Source: Streptomyces sp. NBC_00287
Lineage (GTDB): Bacteria; Actinomycetota; Actinomycetes; Streptomycetales; Streptomycetaceae
Reading direction: 5' to 3'
Assembly: GCF_036173105.1 (NCBI RefSeq)
Contig: NZ_CP108053.1
Coordinates: 6,882,001-6,946,000, forward strand
DNA: 64,000 nt
Part shown: positions 25,373 to 32,840 of the stretch, piece after piece
Position numbering within the stretch: the first letter of the stretch is position 1
Layout of the letters: each line of letters starts with the position of its first letter
Made by a program: the position numbers and the translations under genes
The notes under the pieces: model-generated
What the model saw: the letters and a program-made list of their open reading frames with translations, nothing else
The model's database searches: none
What the model was told of the DNA's origin: nothing

Positions 25373-26131
25373 ATGCCCTACGACCCGTCAGCCTTTCCGC
25401 CCTTCGCCGTCACTGTGGACCTGGTCGTGCTGACCGTGCGCCGCCATGCCCTGTGCGCGCTGGCGGTACGCAGGGGCGAGCCGCCGTTCCAGGGGCGCTG
25501 GGCCCTCCCCGGCGGATTCGTCAGGGCCGACGAGGACCTGGCCCAGGCAGCGGCCCGCGAACTGGCCGAGGAAACCGGCATGCGGGCCCACGACCCCGCC
25601 GTACCCGTCCAGGACAACGGCGCCCACCTGGAGCAGCTCGCCACCTACGGCGACCCCAAGCGGGACCCGCGCATGCGCGTCGTCAGCGTCGCCCACCTCG
25701 CACTCGCCCCCGACCTGCCCGCCCCACGCGCGGGCGGCGACGCCAGCAACGCCCGCTGGGCACCGGTCGAGGAACTGCTCCAGCAGGGCGGCTACGGCCG
25801 CGACGGCGAACCCGTCGCCCCCCTCGCCTTCGACCACGCCCAGATCCTGGCCGACGGAGTGGAGCGCGCCCGCTCCAAGATCGAGTACTCCTCGCTGGCC
25901 ACAGCGTTCTGCCCCACCGAGTTCACCGTCGGCGAGCTGCGCCGCGTCTACGAAGCCGTCTGGGGCGTGGCCCTCGACCCGCGCAACTTCCACCGCAAGG
26001 TGACCGGCACCCCCGGCTTCCTCGTCCCCACCGGCGGCACCACCACCCGCCAGGGCGGACGCCCCGCCCAGCTCTTCCGGGCCGGCGGCGCCACCCTCCT
26101 CAACCCCCCGATGCTGCGCCCCGAAGTCTGA
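25373..26131 (+). CDS. NrtR-like Nudix hydrolase/winged-helix regulator
   Basis: A 252-residue protein with a Nudix domain followed by a winged helix, the architecture of NrtR-type regulators that bind ADP-ribose and control NAD or sugar genes. The Nudix box is complete: GFVRADED, then AARELAEETGM (G-x5-E-x7-REL-x-EE-x-G). In many NrtR proteins this box is degenerate, so this one may keep hydrolase activity. The C-terminal part reads FTVGELRRVYEAVWG, DPRNFHRKVTGTPGF and GGRPAQLFR, as in the family. It has its own likely leaderless promoter with a small dyad. Targets are unknown; an ADP-ribosylglycohydrolase gene lies 12 kb away. Confidence 0.85.
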   Translation: MPYDPSAFPPFAVTVDLVVLTVRRHALCALAVRRGEPPFQGRWALPGGFVRADEDLAQAAARELAEETGMRAHDPAVPVQDNGAHLEQLATYGDPKRDPRMRVVSVAHLALAPDLPAPRAGGDASNARWAPVEELLQQGGYGRDGEPVAPLAFDHAQILADGVERARSKIEYSSLATAFCPTEFTVGELRRVYEAVWGVALDPRNFHRKVTGTPGFLVPTGGTTTRQGGRPAQLFRAGGATLLNPPMLRPEV

Positions 26132-26257
26132 GACCAGCGCCGGGAACCCGGGCCCGCGAGCGAACGGCGAACAAGGGTCCGAGCGCACCGACTGCCGCCC
26201 GTGGAGCAGGCCTTGCGGTGCCCGAAAAACCGGACATAGCGCGCTATCTTGCTTCGG

Positions 26258-28051
26258 GTGATCCAGGCCTTCGGACTGACCAGCGACCCCCGCAAGGAGC
26301 TTCCGCCCGCCGTCGACGACGTCTCCTTCGAGGCGCACGCGGGCCGTGTCACCGCGCTGCTCGGTCCACCCGGAGCAGGTAAGACGACGGCGCTCAGACT
26401 TATGCTCGAACTCCAACAGGGCCGTGGACTCACCTACTTCAGAGGCCGCCCCCTGCACCGGATCGCCCACCCCTCACGCGAGGTCGGCGTACTCCTCGGT
26501 GATGTCCCTGGCCATCCCGCCCGCACGGTCCGCGGCCACCTGCGCATGCTGTGCGCCGCCGCCGGCGTTCCCGTCCGCCGCGCCGACGAAGTCCTCGAAG
26601 TCGTCGGCCTCGTCAGCCTGCGCGAAGAACGACTCGGGACCCTCTCCCGCGGCATGGACCGCCGCCTGGGCCTGGCCTGCGCCCTGCTCGCGGACCCGCA
26701 CACCCTCATGCTCGACGACCCCGCCGACGGACTCTCCACCCGTGAGAGCCGCTGGCTGTACGGCGTACTGCGCGCCCACGCGACCCAGGGCGGCACGGTC
26801 CTGCTCACCACCGCCGACCCCAAGGAAGCCGCACGCACCGCCGACCGGGTCATCACCCTGGACCAGGGCCGACTCGTCGCCGACCAGGACGCCGCCGACT
26901 TCTCCCGCACCCGCCTGCGCCCCCGCGTCGCCGTCCGCACCCCGCACGCCGCCCGCCTCGCGGCCCTCCTCGCCAAGGACGCCCGCACCGCACAGCGCTC
27001 GGTGGAGATCGTCCGAGAGGGCGGCAACCGCCTCTCGGTGTACGGCAGTACCTGCGCCGACATCGGCGAACTCGCCTTCCGCCACGACGTCCTCGTACAC
27101 CAACTCGCCGACGAGATCGGGGACATGGGACCGAGGGCGGCCGAGAGGCAGGAGGGGCAGGCGGAGGCGACGGAGATTCCCGGCGAGGCGCAGGGCGCCG
27201 GCCACTCCGGCCACTCCGAGAAGAGTCCGGGGGCCCCCTCCCCCCTCCCCTCCCTCCCACCCCCCATCTCCGTCCGCCCCGCCCCCAGCCCCCTCCGCCC
27301 CCTCCGCTACGAACTCCGCCGAGCCGCAGGCGTCGGCACCGGGTTCCTCACCACGGCCGCCGTGCTCGTCGTCTCCGCGCTCATCGCCCTGGTCCTCGCC
27401 CGTATCGGGCACACCCCGCAGGCACGGCTGCTGGCCGCCTGGCCGCGGGAGCTGCCGTTGCCGCCCGCGGCGCTCGGTGCGGGGCTGCTCGGTGCGCTGG
27501 CCTTCGGGGACGAGTTCCGCCACCCCGCGCTGGCGGCGGACCGCGGCACTGTGCCCCGCAGGCTGGGGCTGCTGGCCGCCAAGCTCCTCGTCTCCGGGGT
27601 CACCGCGCTCTCGCTGGCCGTTCTGACGGTGGGGTGTGACGCCGAGGTGCTGTATCTCGTATACGGACGGGAGCTCGCGGAGGTTCCCGTGGACTGGCTT
27701 TCGCTGGGCGTGAGTTGGATCGGGCTGGTGGTCGGTTGTGCCTGGGCCGGGGTGCTGGCCGCCGGAGTGTTCCGTTCCACCACTGCCGGGCTCGCCGCGG
27801 TGGTTGCGGTGCCCATTCTCGTCGTACCTATGGTGCACAAGGTGCTGGAGGGGCCAGGGGTGCGGTCGGCGGCCGGATTTCCGCTGCGGGTCAGGGAAGT
27901 GCTGCTGATGCAGTGGCCCTTCGGGGGAGAGCGCTATCTGGCGGCCGGCGCGCGCGTGGTCGCCCAACCCGTGGGCGGTGCGCTGATGTTGTCGCTTACC
28001 GCACTGCTGTGCGCGTATCTGCTCACGACCCTGCGAACCAGGGTCCGATGA
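26258..28051 (+). CDS. ABC transporter ATPase-permease fusion with altered catalytic motifs
   Basis: A 597-residue protein with an N-terminal ABC ATPase (1-~240), a Pro/Glu/Gly-rich linker (~285-350) and a C-terminal membrane part with about six hydrophobic segments (e.g. FLTTAAVLVVSALIALVLA, PAALGAGLLGALAFG, AAVVAVPILVVPMVH). Walker A is intact (GPPGAGKTT) and the signature is LSRGMDRRLG. The Walker B end reads LMLDDPADGL, with Asp for the catalytic Glu, and the switch region reads TTADPKEA, with Ala for His. So ATP hydrolysis may be weak or absent. GTG 26258 is chosen because a -10-like TATCTT ends seven bases before it; TTG 26249 is an alternative. The substrate is unknown. Confidence 0.85.
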   Translation: MIQAFGLTSDPRKELPPAVDDVSFEAHAGRVTALLGPPGAGKTTALRLMLELQQGRGLTYFRGRPLHRIAHPSREVGVLLGDVPGHPARTVRGHLRMLCAAAGVPVRRADEVLEVVGLVSLREERLGTLSRGMDRRLGLACALLADPHTLMLDDPADGLSTRESRWLYGVLRAHATQGGTVLLTTADPKEAARTADRVITLDQGRLVADQDAADFSRTRLRPRVAVRTPHAARLAALLAKDARTAQRSVEIVREGGNRLSVYGSTCADIGELAFRHDVLVHQLADEIGDMGPRAAERQEGQAEATEIPGEAQGAGHSGHSEKSPGAPSPLPSLPPPISVRPAPSPLRPLRYELRRAAGVGTGFLTTAAVLVVSALIALVLARIGHTPQARLLAAWPRELPLPPAALGAGLLGALAFGDEFRHPALAADRGTVPRRLGLLAAKLLVSGVTALSLAVLTVGCDAEVLYLVYGRELAEVPVDWLSLGVSWIGLVVGCAWAGVLAAGVFRSTTAGLAAVVAVPILVVPMVHKVLEGPGVRSAAGFPLRVREVLLMQWPFGGERYLAAGARVVAQPVGGALMLSLTALLCAYLLTTLRTRVR

Positions 28052-28115
28052 CGACTGTCTCGCCGCTTCCGGTGCTTGCTGTGCGCACAACTCCCCACGG
28101 AAAGCCCATTTCTTT

Positions 28116-28122
28116 CCGATAA
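28116..28122 (+). promoter_or_regulatory. WhiG-type -10 element upstream of whiH
   Basis: CCGATAA matches the -10 of WhiG/FliA promoters (GCCGATAA). whiH is an established WhiG target in S. coelicolor. A clear TAAA -35 at the right distance is not seen, so this rests on the -10 and the context. Confidence 0.55.
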
Positions 28123-28214
28123 GGCGTCAATTGCGACGGGGTGAGCGATCACCCTTTCGTGTGCTTTTCACCAAAGACCTCAAGGGAGTTGGAGAGGGCG
28201 CCGACAAAGGATCC

Positions 28215-29102
28215 GTGAGTACCCTTGCGCACACCATGATGACCGCCGCCCGCGCCGCCGACTCCGGTCTCGCCGGCCCGGGCGAACTCGACCGCTACCC
28301 CTACGCCGAGGCCCCTGGCGCCGACCGCGTCGGAGCCCCCTCCTGGGAGGGGGCGGACCCGGAGCTGGGCCGCGTGGGCCGGCGCGCCGCGGGCAGCCGC
28401 GGACGCGGACTGCACGGCCAACTCGTCCAGCAGCTCGGCCAGATGATCGTTTCCGGCGACCTGGGTGCGGACCGCCCGCTGGTGCCCGAGGAGATCGGCC
28501 AGCGCTTCGAGGTCTCCCGCACCGTCGTCCGTGAATCGCTCCGTGTCCTGGAGGCCAAGGGCCTGGTCAGCGCCCGGCCGAACGTCGGCACGCGCGTGCG
28601 TCCCGTCAGTGACTGGAACCTCCTCGATCCGGACATCATCGAGTGGCGGGCCTTCGGGCCGCAGCGCGACGACCAGCGGCGTGAGCTGAGCGAGCTGCGC
28701 TGGACGATCGAACCGCTCGCCGCGCGCCTCGCCGCGGGGCACGGCCGCGAGGACATCCAGCAGCGGCTGGCCGACATGGTCGAGATCATGGGCCATGCCA
28801 TGGGGCAGGGCGACGCCCTCACCTTCTCCCGCGCCGACGCCGAGTTCCACTCCCTGCTCATCCAGGTCGCCGGCAACCGCATGCTGGAGCACCTATCCGG
28901 GATCGTGTCGGCCGCGCTCCAGGTCTCCGGAGGTCCGGTCACGGGCTGTGACCGGCCGAACGAGGCGTCGCTCGCGCACCACGCCCGGATCGTCGATACC
29001 CTCGCCGCCGGCGACGGCGCGGGCGCGGAGGCGGCGATGCGGCAGCTTCTCGCCGTCCACCCCGAGGTGGAGCGCGTGGTGCCCGCCCCGCGCGAGCACT
29101 GA
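28215..29102 (+). CDS. whiH: WhiH, GntR-family sporulation regulator
   Basis: WhiH is a GntR/FadR-subfamily regulator needed for septation of aerial hyphae. The 295-residue product has an N-terminal extension, a winged helix (~85-145: LHGQLVQQLGQMIVSGDLG, then VPEEIGQRFEVSRTVVRESL) and an FCD effector domain with conserved acidic and histidine residues (DAEFHSLLIQVAGN, LAHHARIVDTLAAGD). The assignment rests on this architecture and on its position directly ahead of hrdB, as in S. coelicolor. GTG 28215 has AAAGGA six bases away. FCD proteins usually bind a carboxylate; the WhiH ligand is unknown. The gene ends at a strong hairpin. Confidence 0.87.
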   Translation: MSTLAHTMMTAARAADSGLAGPGELDRYPYAEAPGADRVGAPSWEGADPELGRVGRRAAGSRGRGLHGQLVQQLGQMIVSGDLGADRPLVPEEIGQRFEVSRTVVRESLRVLEAKGLVSARPNVGTRVRPVSDWNLLDPDIIEWRAFGPQRDDQRRELSELRWTIEPLAARLAAGHGREDIQQRLADMVEIMGHAMGQGDALTFSRADAEFHSLLIQVAGNRMLEHLSGIVSAALQVSGGPVTGCDRPNEASLAHHARIVDTLAAGDGAGAEAAMRQLLAVHPEVERVVPAPREH

Positions 29103-29175
29103 CCGCGCCCCACGGGCGGCGCGTCCGGGGATGCCACCCCCCTCCTGTGGCATCGCCCGGTCGGCGAACCGCCTC

Positions 29176-29220
29176 CCGTCGGACCCCGCAGGATCACCCG
29201 GATCCTGCGGGGTCCGACGG
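29176..29220. terminator. Perfect 20-bp hairpin after whiH
   Basis: Arms 29176-29195 and 29201-29220 are fully complementary around the loop ACCCG. It isolates whiH from hrdB. Confidence 0.92.
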
Positions 29221-29389
29221 TGCGGCGAGGCGGCGGCGTGGGCGGTGAACTTCGGGCCGAACCCCCAGCTGACCGCCTCTGTCCGCGTCTGACCGTTTTT
29301 GAGCGCTTACGGGGTGTGACTCGGGCCACGCAGATTGGGCGTAACGCTCGCGGGAACAGCGCGATGACCTAAGAGGTGACAGCCGCGGA

Positions 29390-29416
29390 GGGAATACGGA
29401 CGCCATTCAAGGCGCT
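29390..29416 (+). promoter_or_regulatory. Candidate SigR-type promoter of hrdB
   Basis: GGGAAT, 18 bases, then GCT, close to the SigR consensus GGGAAT-N18-GTT. In S. coelicolor one hrdB promoter is SigR-dependent, linking thiol stress to the principal sigma factor. The -10 match is imperfect. The rest of 29221-29530 holds the leader and no gene. Confidence 0.55.
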
Positions 29417-29530
29417 GTGCATCTTCCCGGCCCCCGCCCGCACCGTCGGCCCATCCCCAGGCCGGTGGTCGGCTCCTGTCCACTGTGGACGGGGCCGGAA
29501 GCCGTTTTCCAACGTTCCGAGAGGTTGTTC

Positions 29531-31063
29531 GTGTCGGCCAGCACATCCCGTACGCTCCCGCCGGAGATCGCCGAGTCCGTCTCTGTCATGGCGCTCATTG
29601 AGCGGGGAAAGGCTGAGGGGCAGATCGCCGGCGATGACGTGCGTCGGGCCTTCGAAGCTGACCAGATTCCGGCCACTCAGTGGAAGAACGTACTGCGCAG
29701 CCTCAACCAGATCCTCGAGGAAGAGGGTGTGACGCTGATGGTCAGTGCCGCGGAGCCCAAGCGCACCCGAAAGAGCGTCGCAGCGAAGAGTCCGGCCAAG
29801 CGCACCGCCACCAAGACGGTCGCGGCGAAGACGGTGACCACCAAGAAGGCCACCGCCACCGCCACCCCGGAGGCACCTGCCGCCGAGGCCGCAGTCGAGG
29901 GCGAGGCGCCCGTGAAGAAGGCCGCTGCCAAGAAGGCGACGACCGCCAAGAAGGCGGCCGCGAAGAAGACCGTCGCCAAGAAGACGGCGGCCAAGAAGAC
30001 GACCGCCGGCAAGGACGACGCCGAGGCCGTCGAGGAAGAGGTCCTCGAGGACGCTCCCAAGGGCGACGAGCCCGAGGGCGCCGAGAGTGCCGGCTTCGTG
30101 CTCTCCGACGAGGACGAGGACGACGCGCCCGCGCAGCAGGTCGCTGCCGCCGGTGCCACCGCCGACCCGGTCAAGGACTACCTCAAGCAGATCGGCAAGG
30201 TCCCGCTACTCAACGCCGAGCAGGAGGTCGAGCTCGCCAAGCGCATCGAGGCCGGTCTGTTCGCCGAGGACAAGCTGGCCAACGCCGACAAGCTCGCCCC
30301 CAAGCTCAAGCGCGAGCTGGAGATCATCGCCGAGGACGGCCGCCGGGCCAAGAACCACCTCCTGGAGGCCAACCTCCGTCTGGTGGTCTCCCTGGCCAAG
30401 CGCTACACCGGCCGCGGCATGCTCTTCCTGGACCTCATCCAGGAGGGCAACCTCGGTCTGATCCGCGCGGTCGAGAAGTTCGACTACACCAAGGGCTACA
30501 AGTTCTCCACGTACGCCACCTGGTGGATCCGTCAGGCGATCACCCGCGCGATGGCCGACCAGGCCCGCACCATCCGTATCCCGGTGCACATGGTCGAGGT
30601 CATCAACAAGCTCGCGCGCGTGCAGCGCCAGATGCTCCAGGACCTGGGCCGCGAGCCCACCCCGGAGGAGCTGGCCAAGGAACTCGACATGACCCCCGAG
30701 AAGGTCATCGAGGTCCAGAAGTACGGCCGCGAGCCCATCTCGCTGCACACCCCGCTGGGCGAGGACGGCGACAGCGAGTTCGGTGACCTCATCGAGGACT
30801 CCGAGGCCGTGGTCCCGGCCGACGCGGTCAGCTTCACGCTCCTGCAGGAGCAGCTGCACTCCGTCCTCGACACCCTGTCCGAGCGCGAGGCGGGCGTCGT
30901 CTCGATGCGCTTCGGTCTCACCGACGGTCAGCCGAAGACCCTCGACGAGATCGGCAAGGTGTACGGCGTGACGCGCGAGCGCATCCGCCAGATCGAGTCC
31001 AAGACCATGTCGAAGCTGCGCCACCCGTCGCGTTCTCAGGTGCTGCGCGACTACCTCGACTAG
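29531..31063 (+). CDS. hrdB: HrdB, principal RNA polymerase sigma factor
   Basis: The essential group 1 sigma-70 factor. The product is 510 residues, the expected size. An N-terminal segment (PPEIAESVSVMALIERGKAE) precedes a Lys/Ala-rich linker (~75-165, many AAKK-type repeats) typical of actinobacterial HrdB/SigA. Region 1.2-2 starts DPVKDYLKQIGKVPLLNAEQ; the core -10-recognition region is YATWWIRQAITRAMADQ; region 4 ends VTRERIRQIESKTMSKLRHP. The start is GTG 29531 (SASTSRTLPPE), with AGAGG ahead; the frame is open upstream but unsupported. It is monocistronic, bounded by hairpins on both sides. Confidence 0.98.
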   Translation: MSASTSRTLPPEIAESVSVMALIERGKAEGQIAGDDVRRAFEADQIPATQWKNVLRSLNQILEEEGVTLMVSAAEPKRTRKSVAAKSPAKRTATKTVAAKTVTTKKATATATPEAPAAEAAVEGEAPVKKAAAKKATTAKKAAAKKTVAKKTAAKKTTAGKDDAEAVEEEVLEDAPKGDEPEGAESAGFVLSDEDEDDAPAQQVAAAGATADPVKDYLKQIGKVPLLNAEQEVELAKRIEAGLFAEDKLANADKLAPKLKRELEIIAEDGRRAKNHLLEANLRLVVSLAKRYTGRGMLFLDLIQEGNLGLIRAVEKFDYTKGYKFSTYATWWIRQAITRAMADQARTIRIPVHMVEVINKLARVQRQMLQDLGREPTPEELAKELDMTPEKVIEVQKYGREPISLHTPLGEDGDSEFGDLIEDSEAVVPADAVSFTLLQEQLHSVLDTLSEREAGVVSMRFGLTDGQPKTLDEIGKVYGVTRERIRQIESKTMSKLRHPSRSQVLRDYLD

Positions 31064-31086
31064 GTCGCGGTCCTACGACGCCGAAG

Positions 31087-31117
31087 GCCCGGTTCCCCGC
31101 GCGGGAGCCGGGCTTTT
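31087..31117 (+). terminator. hrdB terminator
   Basis: GCCCGGTTCCC pairs with GGGAGCCGGGC (one G-U) and is followed by TTTT, a classical Rho-independent terminator. Confidence 0.92.
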
Positions 31118-31197
31118 CGTGTGCCCGCGCGGGTGCGGGGCGCGGCGGGGTGGATCACTCTGGGTGTCTCATGACCACCCCTGAGTGAGGAGCGCGC

Positions 31198-32058
31198 ATG
31201 CGTCGTCCCCTTGTCCGGGCGCTGGCCGGGCCGTTGGTCCTGGCTGCCGCCGCGGCCGTCATACCACTCGCGTCCGCCGCCCCCGCGGGCGCCGACAGCG
31301 TCGTCGTCGGGGGCTTCCCTGTCGATGTGTCCGAGGCCCCCTGGACAGTGGCGCTGTCCAGCCGTGACCGGTTCGGGGGTACGCGCTCGGGGCAGTTCTG
31401 CGGTGGCGTGGCCGTCGGCCCGTCCACCGTGCTCACCGCGGCCCACTGTCTGGGCGAGGATGTGCTCGGGGCGCCGCCGGACCAGGTGGAGGACCTCAGC
31501 GTCATCGCGGGCCGCACGGATCTGCGCTTGGCCGAGGGCCAGGAGATCGATGTACGGGAGACCTGGGTGAATCCCGGATACGACGACGTCACCAACGCCG
31601 GGGACTTCGCCGTGCTCACCCTCGACAAGAAGCTGCCGCAGGGATCGGTGATCGCGATGGCGGCGGCCGGGGATCCGGCGTACACGTCGGGCACGCAGGC
31701 CATGGTCTACGGGTGGGGCGATATGACCGGCAGCGGCGACTACGCGTCGGGTCTGCGGGCGGCACGTGTGCAGGTGCTGTCCGACAGTCTGTGCGAGCGG
31801 GCCTATCCCGGCGGTGGGGACGGCTCCTACCTCGCCGACAGCATGTTGTGCGCCGGAGAGGTGCTAGGGGGCCGGGACGCCTGTCAGGGGGACAGCGGAG
31901 GGCCGCTGGTCGCTCAGGGGCGGCTGGTCGGGCTGGTGTCCTGGGGAAGCGGCTGCGGTCGCCCCGGGAGCCCCGGGGTGTACACGCGCGTGTCCGACGC
32001 CCTGACGACCCTGCGCTGGGATGTCGGCGCCGCGCGAGGGCCGCGTACGGCCTTCTGA
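31198..32058 (+). CDS. Secreted trypsin-like serine protease (S1 family)
   Basis: A 286-residue exported chymotrypsin-fold protease. The signal peptide (RRPLVRALAGPLVLAAAAA) ends near residues 27-32. The mature N-terminus is probably VVVGGFPV, so activation by a further cut is likely. The triad is visible: H83 in LTAAHC, D136 in GDFAVL and S233 in CQGDSGGP. The S1-pocket context SWGSGCGRPGSPGVYTRV suggests trypsin-like specificity through the Asp upstream of the serine. Its ATG is preceded by GTGAGGAGC. It converges on a small zinc-ribbon gene across a perfect hairpin. Confidence 0.95.
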   Translation: MRRPLVRALAGPLVLAAAAAVIPLASAAPAGADSVVVGGFPVDVSEAPWTVALSSRDRFGGTRSGQFCGGVAVGPSTVLTAAHCLGEDVLGAPPDQVEDLSVIAGRTDLRLAEGQEIDVRETWVNPGYDDVTNAGDFAVLTLDKKLPQGSVIAMAAAGDPAYTSGTQAMVYGWGDMTGSGDYASGLRAARVQVLSDSLCERAYPGGGDGSYLADSMLCAGEVLGGRDACQGDSGGPLVAQGRLVGLVSWGSGCGRPGSPGVYTRVSDALTTLRWDVGAARGPRTAF

Positions 32059-32081
32059 GCGAGTCCGAGCGGCTCGGCCAC

Positions 32082-32129
32082 GCGTAAGGGCGGCTGCCCC
32101 TGGAGGATCAGGGGCAGCCGCCCTTACGC
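32082..32129. terminator. Perfect 20-bp bidirectional hairpin
   Basis: Arms 32082-32101 and 32110-32129 are exactly complementary with loop GGAGGATC, between the convergent protease and DUF7455 genes. Confidence 0.92.
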
Positions 32130-32170
32130 CGGCCTAATGCCTGGAGCTGGCTCGTCGTGGACGCGAGTTG

Positions 32171-32401
32171 TCAGCGCTCTTCTTCGGAGGCGGTGGCAGG
32201 AGCGGCAGTCAGTCGCTCCGTCTCGTCCTGTATCTCAGCGGCGATCTTCTTGAGTCCCGGCTCAAACTTGCGGCCGTGGTGGGCGCAGAAGAGCAGTTCT
32301 CCGCCGCTCAGCAGGACGACGCGCACGTATGCCTGAGCGCCGCAACGGTCGCAGCGGTCGGCGGCCGTCAGCGGGCTCGCGGGGGTCAGAACAGTAGTCA
32401 C
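32171..32401 (-). CDS. Small zinc-ribbon protein (DUF7455 type)
   Basis: A 76-residue protein. CDRCG at 17-21 and CAHH at 39-42 form a probable zinc site around the strand AYVRVVLLSGGELLF. The C-terminus is a charged helix. The start is GTG with AGAGAAGAGG ahead. It is a common conserved neighbour of hrdB/parE in actinobacteria; function unknown. Confidence 0.85.
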   Translation of the reverse strand: MTTVLTPASPLTAADRCDRCGAQAYVRVVLLSGGELLFCAHHGRKFEPGLKKIAAEIQDETERLTAAPATASEEER

Positions 32402-32840
32402 GTCGCCTCTTCTCTAGCTCGACGAGCTGTCGTACCAGGGTCAACATCCAACCAGTCGGAAAACGTTCCCGCTCGGGGCTTTTCCTTGAAAAAATCTTTC
32501 CAGCGGCTGGCTGCTGCCGGTTGGCGGCGAATGTGCCGTATTGCGTGTCTGTGTGTCGTACGGGTTCGCGCTGTCGGTCAGTGTCGGTCCTCCCGGCTGG
32601 ATTGCCGGTTTGTTCATGAGGACGTGCCCGGAGCCTAAATGGTTCATGCCTGGAAGGGAACGTGATATGTACTTCACTCCATCGAGGGATCGAACACCTA
32701 TGCGACTCTGGACTAGTCTGCCAACAGACGAGGGTGGCGTTACATCGGCTCTACCAGGCCTCGGTACCCTCTGAGCGGCAACCGAAGCCGCGCCCTTACC
32801 CAAAAGGGCACCACCTGAAATTCAGCGAGGAGCGAACCGC
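32402..32840. other. 439-bp divergent promoter region before parE with an SOS-box-like site
   Basis: No gene is credible here. At 32690-32705 the 16-mer TCGAACACCTATGCGA has a perfect left SOS half-site (TCGAAC) and a right half matching four of six bases. It lies about 135 bp upstream of parE, so it is a weak LexA-site candidate. The parE Shine-Dalgarno is GCGAGGAGCG. Confidence 0.4.

Noticed and set aside
32541..32774. Short open frames in the parE promoter region
   Set aside because: No Shine-Dalgarno, unusual composition for this genome, and overlap with probable regulatory DNA.
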